Shown here: positions 57,353 through 64,000 of the stretch, piece after piece
How the letters are laid out: each line of letters begins with the position of its first letter
Position numbering within the stretch: the first letter of the stretch is position 1
Assembly (NCBI GenBank): GCA_022695795.1
Contig: MU404075.1
Span: forward strand, 372,001 to 436,000
From: Biscogniauxia marginata
Taxonomy: Eukaryota; Ascomycota; Sordariomycetes; Xylariales; Xylariaceae
Direction: 5' to 3'
Length of the DNA stretch: 64,000 nt
Program-made: the position numbers and the translations under genes
Notes under the pieces: model-generated
What the model saw: only the letters and a program-made list of their open reading frames with translations
Told to the model about the DNA's origin: nothing
Database searches by the model: none

Positions 57353-60169
57353 TTATGTGAAATAACTATTCTCCTGCTTATATACGCCCACAATCCCACT
57401 CCACATAGCCTCCTTTGTTCGCTTTAGATGGATTCGCGTGGGACTATGCTCGCTAGCCTTCCTATCAATCAACTTATCGCTGACGATATACTCTTCTTCT
57501 TCTACTGGGCTCTTACTCTGCATCACGACCTCATATTCAGTCCCTCTTCGTGAATCTAGGCATACCAGGAACTCCCCATGGTAAGGCGCATGCACCTGGA
57601 CCATAATCAATCCACTTAGAAGCATGGTTCGTATACCCAGTGGCTCGTCGATGGAGAAGGCGTCGGTCGATTCAGTTCGACGATTGAAGACACAGTTATA
57701 TGGGCCTCGGGTTTGGAGTTGTGTTTTGGCTTCATCTAGTAGTAGCCGTGCAATGATCAGCTGGCCGTCGATCCCAGTCACTGACTTGAGCTCAGTCACG
57801 CTTCGGCACAATACCTGGCGGCGGAGGAAGTCACGCCACGGCCATTGAGCAACTCGAATGCTCTTAACAATGACGATGAAAAACGCGGCGAGAACCCAGC
57901 AGAATGTCGTGATATTAAAGGGGTCAACACCAAGAAGCCGGTTACTGATGGTGAGGCCCGCCGTGATACCCCCAACAACCAACATCGTGGCAATGCCCAT
58001 GCAGGTACCTACATACCAGCCACATTTTACCCGGACACCACCCTCTTCGAAAACCCATTCATTCATAATCCTAGTAGCACTTTGGAGGGCCTCAAGGCCT
58101 TGTTGCGCCTGATCTATTTTAGTCTTGCCTTCCTTTATTTCCTGGGTACCTGTTATAGGTAAAGTGTCCTGCGCATTTGAAGACACCGTCAGAGCTCGCT
58201 CAGGGGTTCCTCCTTCACTATGCCACGTCAATAGCGCATCTCGTGCCAAAAGTGACTTCGACAATGGAGATACAGATTCTAGTTTCTTCCTGGTCCACCC
58301 TAAATCGTACTCATCAGTCGAGAGGCAAAAGGACGCCTTGACTTTTGTCGTTTGATAGAGCAGTATCTTTCCATATGTATCTGTTGCATGAGTACATAAT
58401 CCGATCATGCCTGTAGTCATGCTCACGACCTTCGGACTAGTCAAGAGTAAGGGAAGCATGATTGTAACTACTTCACTCATCGACTGAAGAAATCGTCTTT
58501 GTGGCTTAATACCCATATCTTTACGCTGATTCGACGATTTGTCGCTGGTAGGACTGTCGCTAGAGTCGAGCACTTTGTAGTGCCATGTGATAGACGTGTT
58601 AATATTCGGCATCGCGGCCCGTGGAGCAACATTCCTCGAGCTATCCTTAAGTGTAACCTTCGTGCTAGAAGGATCCGTGGTCGATCCAGCAGTAGCTGCC
58701 ATCTTAACTCCTTCTGCGACCGAAGGTCCGATCTTGGATTGCGAAAGGCTCGGAAGTGAAGGGGATTCTTTCCTTGTCGCCTCAGTTGATTGGTTACCAC
58801 CCGTTAGAGCAAAGACCTCTCCCTGTATGGGTGTTCTAATGCTCTCCATCGCTATATTTAGAACCTCAAAAGCCGCATGTCCCACGTTAAGGTTTTCTGA
58901 CTTCCATGTACCGAGACACTCCCCAGTAATGCTTTGGAATACCAATAATGGAAGATCATCTAGACCCATATCGGATAGCGTTGCACACATCTCAAAGGAC
59001 GTGGCAAGCGAGCTGGACAATTTGTTCTGTCCACGCATTGAGGTCAATATATGCCGCAGGATAAGTTGGAGCGGAGTCCTAATCTTAGTAGAGTCAATCC
59101 AGTAATGTTGCTGTATGATGTAACGCCTCGTGCGAGGACTGGACTCTATGTGATCGGTCCGACCAAGTGAATTCATATAATCAACCAACTTATCGAGGGT
59201 CCCGTTAGAAGTTTTCGTGCCCTTTCCACCTTCAACGTCAAGGCCACCAGTGGCCAAGTTTCGACCTATATCAGCACTTCCCCGCGTGTGAGCACGAGGA
59301 ACTCCTGAGAGGGGGATCGGCCTTTGCTGGGCTGGTGGATGTGTTCGCAAAGAAATGGCGGCCGACTCCTTGGGCTTGTGAGATGTGATTTTAAGCTTTG
59401 TGGCGAGTATTCCAAGGTAGGCTAATATCTCGTTGTGCCAGTCGCTCCCGGATGCTGATTTGCAAAGGGGCCTAGCGAGGATGGCAGTGAGGTAGTCAAT
59501 AAGCCCAAAACAGTCGGGGTAAGCAATTTCCCACTCTGAATTCTCTCCCTTCTCTACTGAGGCATTACCACCATCTTCATTTTTATCTCCATTTTCGTCT
59601 TCATCTTCATCCCCCGTATATTGCATCAAGAGGCTTCGGCTGCTGTTGTAGAGACTCTCCATCATTAAATCGGGGCAATGTTTCTCAAGGATCGCTTGAG
59701 AATCGTGGATGGAGATATTCAAGCAGACAAGAACAATATCAGCAAGGCGGGCAAGATACTCGAAGCCTTCTTTAGTCGTGTGGTTGACTGAGGCCATCCC
59801 TGTGAAGATCAACGGCTTATCTAAGTCCGTGACGGCGTTTGAGAGCCTCTCAATCTCAGCCTCCCATATTCTCTCTTGGATGGAATCATCTACGTCGTAC
59901 TCTATAACATTCTCCATGTTGTATATGCCCGTGCTGATGGTAGTTTCGGGAGTGATGTTAGGGATTGAGTATCCCTTATAGTTTCGGGCTATCATGAGAA
60001 TGTTCTCCTTGGAAACTGTGATGGGCGAACCGCGTATAGGTGGAGTTTGATCATCTGATACAGGGGGGCTCATCAGAGTCTCCTTTTCTCGTCGCTTCCC
60101 ATCTTTAGGCCGACGGGATGTTGACGGTTGTTTGAGACTAGGAGGTCGACTCATCATAGCTTCGCTCAT
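57353..60169 (-). CDS. Large fungal protein of unknown function with two C-terminal membrane segments
   Basis: Single exon, 938 residues. The N-terminus is basic and Pro/Ser-rich. An acidic run (DEDEDENGDKNEDGG) lies near residue 190, and a low-complexity middle about 450-560. Two hydrophobic segments, WYVGTCMGIATMLVVGGITA at about 718-741 and FCWVLAAFFIVIV at about 756-769, are separated by a short loop with NRLLGVDPFNITT. A conserved-looking tail follows (WPWRDFLRRQVLCRSVTEL, then SVTGIDGQLIIARLLLDEA and TMLLSGLIMVQVHAPYHGEF). I recall this arrangement as a common uncharacterised family in filamentous ascomycetes but have no function for it. A membrane-anchored protein with a large N-terminal cytosolic part is the simplest reading. 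Start codon: two further Met lie within six codons. Confidence 0.75.
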   Translation of the reverse strand: MSEAMMSRPPSLKQPSTSRRPKDGKRREKETLMSPPVSDDQTPPIRGSPITVSKENILMIARNYKGYSIPNITPETTISTGIYNMENVIEYDVDDSIQERIWEAEIERLSNAVTDLDKPLIFTGMASVNHTTKEGFEYLARLADIVLVCLNISIHDSQAILEKHCPDLMMESLYNSSRSLLMQYTGDEDEDENGDKNEDGGNASVEKGENSEWEIAYPDCFGLIDYLTAILARPLCKSASGSDWHNEILAYLGILATKLKITSHKPKESAAISLRTHPPAQQRPIPLSGVPRAHTRGSADIGRNLATGGLDVEGGKGTKTSNGTLDKLVDYMNSLGRTDHIESSPRTRRYIIQQHYWIDSTKIRTPLQLILRHILTSMRGQNKLSSSLATSFEMCATLSDMGLDDLPLLVFQSITGECLGTWKSENLNVGHAAFEVLNIAMESIRTPIQGEVFALTGGNQSTEATRKESPSLPSLSQSKIGPSVAEGVKMAATAGSTTDPSSTKVTLKDSSRNVAPRAAMPNINTSITWHYKVLDSSDSPTSDKSSNQRKDMGIKPQRRFLQSMSEVVTIMLPLLLTSPKVVSMTTGMIGLCTHATDTYGKILLYQTTKVKASFCLSTDEYDLGWTRKKLESVSPLSKSLLARDALLTWHSEGGTPERALTVSSNAQDTLPITGTQEIKEGKTKIDQAQQGLEALQSATRIMNEWVFEEGGVRVKCGWYVGTCMGIATMLVVGGITAGLTISNRLLGVDPFNITTFCWVLAAFFIVIVKSIRVAQWPWRDFLRRQVLCRSVTELKSVTGIDGQLIIARLLLDEAKTQLQTRGPYNCVFNRRTESTDAFSIDEPLGIRTMLLSGLIMVQVHAPYHGEFLVCLDSRRGTEYEVVMQSKSPVEEEEYIVSDKLIDRKASEHSPTRIHLKRTKEAMWSGIVGVYKQENSYFT

Positions 60170-60979
60170 TGTAGAAGATACTAGTGTTGCAAAGGTTAGG
60201 TGAATGTCGTGTTTGATAATGAGTCATAACAAATTCGTGCGAGATACAGATAGTATATGCTAATGGTGATCATACTTCTTGCAATGATAAGCTACTGTTT
60301 TTTGAGGGGGGTTATGCGGAAAATAATACCTAACGACTATCACGCCGTCCGAGATTAAAAACATCGACTAGTCTCGCCAATCGATTTAATCCACGTAATA
60401 CCTCTAACTTGACCCGAGAGGTAGCCTTCTGCCGATATAGGAGTCAGAGGGCATATTAATTGCAGGCGCCATATGCAACGTGGGAGCATTAAAGGCTTTC
60501 AGCTGGCCACAGGAGCTGCGCATGCCCAATCAACGCATCTTGTCATACAGAATAACCCACTTACATGTCACCCATAAAATACACTTGGCGCGGATGTCGT
60601 TGATATTTTCCCGGTTGCTGATAATAATTATTGACGAGTGGCTCGCCACCTAAGTCAGCTCGGAGTGATTACTTCTTAGATTTCCGGAAACAGAAACCAA
60701 TAAAAAAAATGGAGTCTTATAAATTCGATGCAGCTAGGAAACCAGTTCCATTATCGCACTATTGTGAAACCCGATGCTTCCTCAGATTTTGATTCCTGTC
60801 ACGGAGTCTTTTTATATATACGGCCTGAAACAACCACAAAGCCCGATTGAATTGGTACATTTAGCTACCTAGTTCCGAAATGTGAGCTCGACCCCCAAAA
60901 TTGATATATCTCTTACACTTTGTCTTATGATCTTGTAGTGCCTACAGCAAGCAGTCTTAACCACAGTCCATTGGTTCTG
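60170..60979. other. Divergent intergenic region
   Basis: Between the two-TM gene (minus) and the AAA gene (plus), so it holds both promoters. TTTTTATATATA at about 60808-60820 is a possible TATA element for the plus-strand gene. No other gene seen. Confidence 0.45.
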
Positions 60980-63509
60980 ATGTCTATCGAATTCTATCAA
61001 AGCCATGGCCTCCTTACCGAGGCCAAACCCCCAAGTCCTTCAGCGCCAGGTACTTCCATTCAGATGCTATCAAAAATTCGGGACGTCACAGTCATCAAGT
61101 CGGCCCATCCATATGGCACAGAGGAAGAGACTGTCTTGTCTGTTGATTATTTGGGTCCACCGAAAAAGAAAGATGAGACTGTACAGCACAAGCATTCTAA
61201 ATTTGCTGTGCTAATTCGCAGGATCATCCAGAGGGAGGCTAATAGGGACATTTTCATTCGAACAGAGCTATGCATACAATCCTTGGAGTTATGCAAGGAG
61301 CTAAGGAATATCGTCGGTGATACGTACGACAGTTCCGATATCAAAGCGACACCTATTACGATACCAGCACCATACTACGAACTATTCTTCAACCGATATA
61401 GAATCGCGGAGTCCATAAATAACCATCAGGATTCGACACGCAAAGCTGAAATAAAGTTGTTGCACGACTTCATCGAAAGAGACAAGCTAACTATCCCTAA
61501 CATGACCGAATATGAAACCATGATTGGGCAAGGTAAAGTCAGCTACGATACTTTGTGGACACTATACCCTCCTAATGTGCGCATGTACCGGAATGACGGG
61601 GCTGCCTTAGAATGCTGGCTTTGCCGGGATATCCAAACAAACCCAAAGAAACCGTTTATGTGGTTTATCAGCGGGATACGCCTCGATTACGATGGCCGTG
61701 ACATCGGCCTAACAAAGCAGGTGTTCCCAATCTCTTTCGTTGGCAGGGTAGACAAGACTATGGATATTTCTGACCTCCCTTGGATACCGGAAAACCACAT
61801 GGATAAGACACGACTCCCACAGATAAAGGCTTCACTTATTAATCGGGGCAAGAGGTTCCGGGAGATGGTCGGCCAGGATCTTGATGGACATGCCTACTGC
61901 TCTTATAAAGGTCCATTTTGGAAGAAATGCGATCTGTTTAAACCACCAAAAGCGGATGTAAGTTTTTTATATTTTGTATTTGAAAAGGCACTTTTCCGCA
62001 GTCTTATATATATTTAACCTGACTCCATGATATAAAGTTGAAAGAGCGTGTTGTAGTGGACTACAGCTCGTTTCTCAAGCGAAACCCTAACCAAGCATTC
62101 ATGCTTGAACCTCGGGACAAGAAACTACGTGACAATGTCGACTCGGAGAATGATGATGACCAAAGTTACAACGACGGCGAGCAGGATTCTGATGATCCTG
62201 ACGCCAAGGCACGATCCAACCGCTTCGAACAATTTTATCAAGCAATTTATGAGACATATAGAATGGAGGGCATCGACGATATGCTCCTTCTATCTCCAGC
62301 TCGCATCCCTGCTTATGGGCTGAGAACCAAAAATTGGGGGTGGGTGCTACTAGATGAATTAAGTCCGGTGAAACCTAACAAGGCAGCATTCGAGTCGTTA
62401 CAGGTGGATAAAAGCATAAAGGATCTCGTTGAGTCTTTAGTTAAAGGCCATCGCAGCCGGAAAAAGGACAGCTTCGATGACTTCACCGCCAGTAAGGGCA
62501 AGGGACTCGTAATGCTTCTACATGGGTAAGGCTGGCTACAGGTCGGAAGAAATGTTTCATACTTCTAACGCATGCCAATATATAGGGAACCTGGAACCGG
62601 TAAAACGTTGACAGCAGGTAGGCCTACCCCCGGCATATATATCTACTAGATGGGGCATAGACATCTTGCTGACTAAACGTGAATCAGAGAGCATTGCCGG
62701 ACTTCACGGCTCACCCTTATATAGCATATCTGGAGGGGAGCTCAGTATTGATGCTAGCAAAGTCGAGTCGAAATTACTAGACGTATTCGAGCTTTGCAAA
62801 AGATGGAGAGCCATCCTACTTGTGGATGAAGCAGATGTAGTCATGTCGAAGAGAGAGTCTACGGATCTTCACAGAAGCGCAATTGTTGCTGGTAAGCATT
62901 TTCCCGATGGCTAGAGGATATGCCTTCGAGGCTGACATTTCTGACTCCAATAAGTGTGGCTTAGAACTATAGAGTACTTCGAAGGTATCATATTCCTCAC
63001 TACGAACTTAGTCAAGAACATAGACAGTGCATTCCAAAGCCGCATTCATCTCACCATCGAGCTACCCCAATTAGACTCAGGCAAACGGGCTCTGATCTGG
63101 AAGGAAATCATCCAACTCAACAATCAAGTGATGGATAAGAACACTTGGAACCAGGCGGTATTCGATACTCTAGGAGAGCTGGAGATCAATGTTAGTACTG
63201 ATATAGCTATTCACTCCAAAATATGGCCATATTTTGAAGAGGCCAACTGACATATTCTTTGAAAAATAGGGAAGAGTGGTCAAAAATTTGCTTAGGACTG
63301 CCATGTACTACGCTCGCTCAAGGGGTGAATACACTACATTGTCCCCCATCCATCTCGCCACTGTCCTCAGGGTACAGTTATCAGGCCTCAAAGGCATTGA
63401 TGACATTTCGACGAGGGTACAAGGGATTGCAGAAAAGCTCCTTGAACATACAACGGAGCCGAGGAAAAGGGAGAGGAGGAACCCACTTCTACGGCAGACG
63501 ACATTCTGA
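60980..63509 (+). CDS. Fungal AAA ATPase with long N-terminal region
   Basis: Six exons: 60980-61957, 62038-62525, 62586-62617, 62688-62891, 62955-63190, 63270-63509; 2178 nt, 725 residues, all joins in phase with GTAAGT, GTAAGG, GTAGGC, GTAAGC and GTTAGT donors. The long N-terminal part (residues 1-480) contains WFISGIRLDYDGRDIGL and an acidic loop after VDSENDDDQS. The AAA core starts about 460: Walker A GEPGTGKT (489-496, split by an intron), Walker B ILLVDEAD (541-548), sensor LTTN and the arginine-finger region FQSRIHLTIELP. The C-terminal helical lid reads GRVVKNLLRTAMYYARSRGE. This belongs to a large expanded fungal AAA family of the BCS1/AAA-lid type with an uncharacterised N-terminal domain; role unknown. 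The 32-nt exon 3 encodes most of Walker A. An upstream TTG-started frame is ignored in favour of ATG 60980. Confidence 0.85.
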
Positions 63510-64000
63510 GAGGATAGAAATTTCAAATAACAATGGAATAAACTTAGTGATTGAAGATGTTGTCCAATGTCCAAAGTAAATATGCATAGCGATCCGCTAG
63601 AAACCTTAGTCTTACTATTATCATAAGCAGAGAGTCAAATACTTAACACCGATATAGAAGCATTCCAATAAAGCATTATAATCTATAAGATATAAGGGAC
63701 TGTGGGGAAGTTGCGTTGCTTTAGCAAATTTTACCTTAGCTTAGACTTTGAGCCACACCGTAGATTAGAAAAACAACAGCAACTATAACACAAAATCTTC
63801 TAGTTGTTCACTTCAGAATCTGCAGGACCACGTAATTGTTGTTGTTATTGTTATATTTATCTAGGTTTTCGCTATTCAGTTGATCGTGCAGTCAGATTAT
63901 CCACTTAGGAAGCTTAGTAATTATCCCCTATGTAGATCCCTTTTATTAGATATAAGTAAGATGCTGGTAACATAAACCACGCCATTTTTATCTTCAGCAT
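63510..64000. other. 3' flank of the AAA gene
   Basis: Nothing recognised; short GTT-rich run near 63837-63856. Confidence 0.4.

Overview
The window is nuclear DNA of a filamentous ascomycete (Pezizomycotina). The evidence is short GT-AG introns of about 50-70 nt with CTAAC/CTGAT-like branch points, fungal gene families (CCC2-type copper ATPase, NTF2/FMO monooxygenase, BTB proteins, fungal AAA ATPase with long N-terminal region, DNAJC11-like protein), and long AT-rich blocks full of LTR retrotransposons that look mutated by RIP (C-to-T/G-to-A changes, stop codons everywhere, TA-rich). I cannot name the genus.

Layout. 1-4.1 kb: the C-terminal 711 residues of a P1B copper ATPase, then a GC-rich membrane-anchored protein gene broken by frameshifts. 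4.1-9.4 kb: gene-poor, but it contains two tandem copies of a tiny cysteine-patterned gene (5169-5330 and 6652-6810) inside a duplicated segment. 9.4-16.3 kb: a five-exon saccharopine-dehydrogenase-like reductase, a decayed BTB gene, a BTB fragment, and a decayed five-exon flavin monooxygenase on the minus strand. 16.8-22.8 kb: AT-rich block with a solo LTR, an LTR plus 3' internal fragment in reverse, and a pol fragment bounded by inverted LTRs. At its right edge lies a minus-strand element with tRNA-type A and B boxes and a (TTA)n tail, which I read as a SINE. 22.8-28.6 kb: sparse region with an intact two-exon BTB gene and a divergent BTB-related gene. 28.9-50.8 kb: a nested retrotransposon nest. 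An outer chromovirus-like Ty3/gypsy element (LTRs at 29013-29200 and 50570-50796) contains solo LTRs and a head-to-head inverted pair of a second Ty3/gypsy element with 6.05 kb internal arms. 52.7-63.5 kb: DNAJC11-like gene, a short-chain dehydrogenase pseudogene, a large two-TM fungal protein, and a six-exon AAA ATPase.

The genes do not form an operon or an obvious biosynthetic cluster. The broken catabolic and redox genes (FMO, SDR) and BTB relics lie next to or between the AT-rich blocks, which fits gene decay around RIP-affected repeat islands. The most notable items are the duplicated cysteine-rich microprotein, the SINE, the large inverted gypsy pair, and a set of LTR families that share their 3' half but have unrelated 5' halves.
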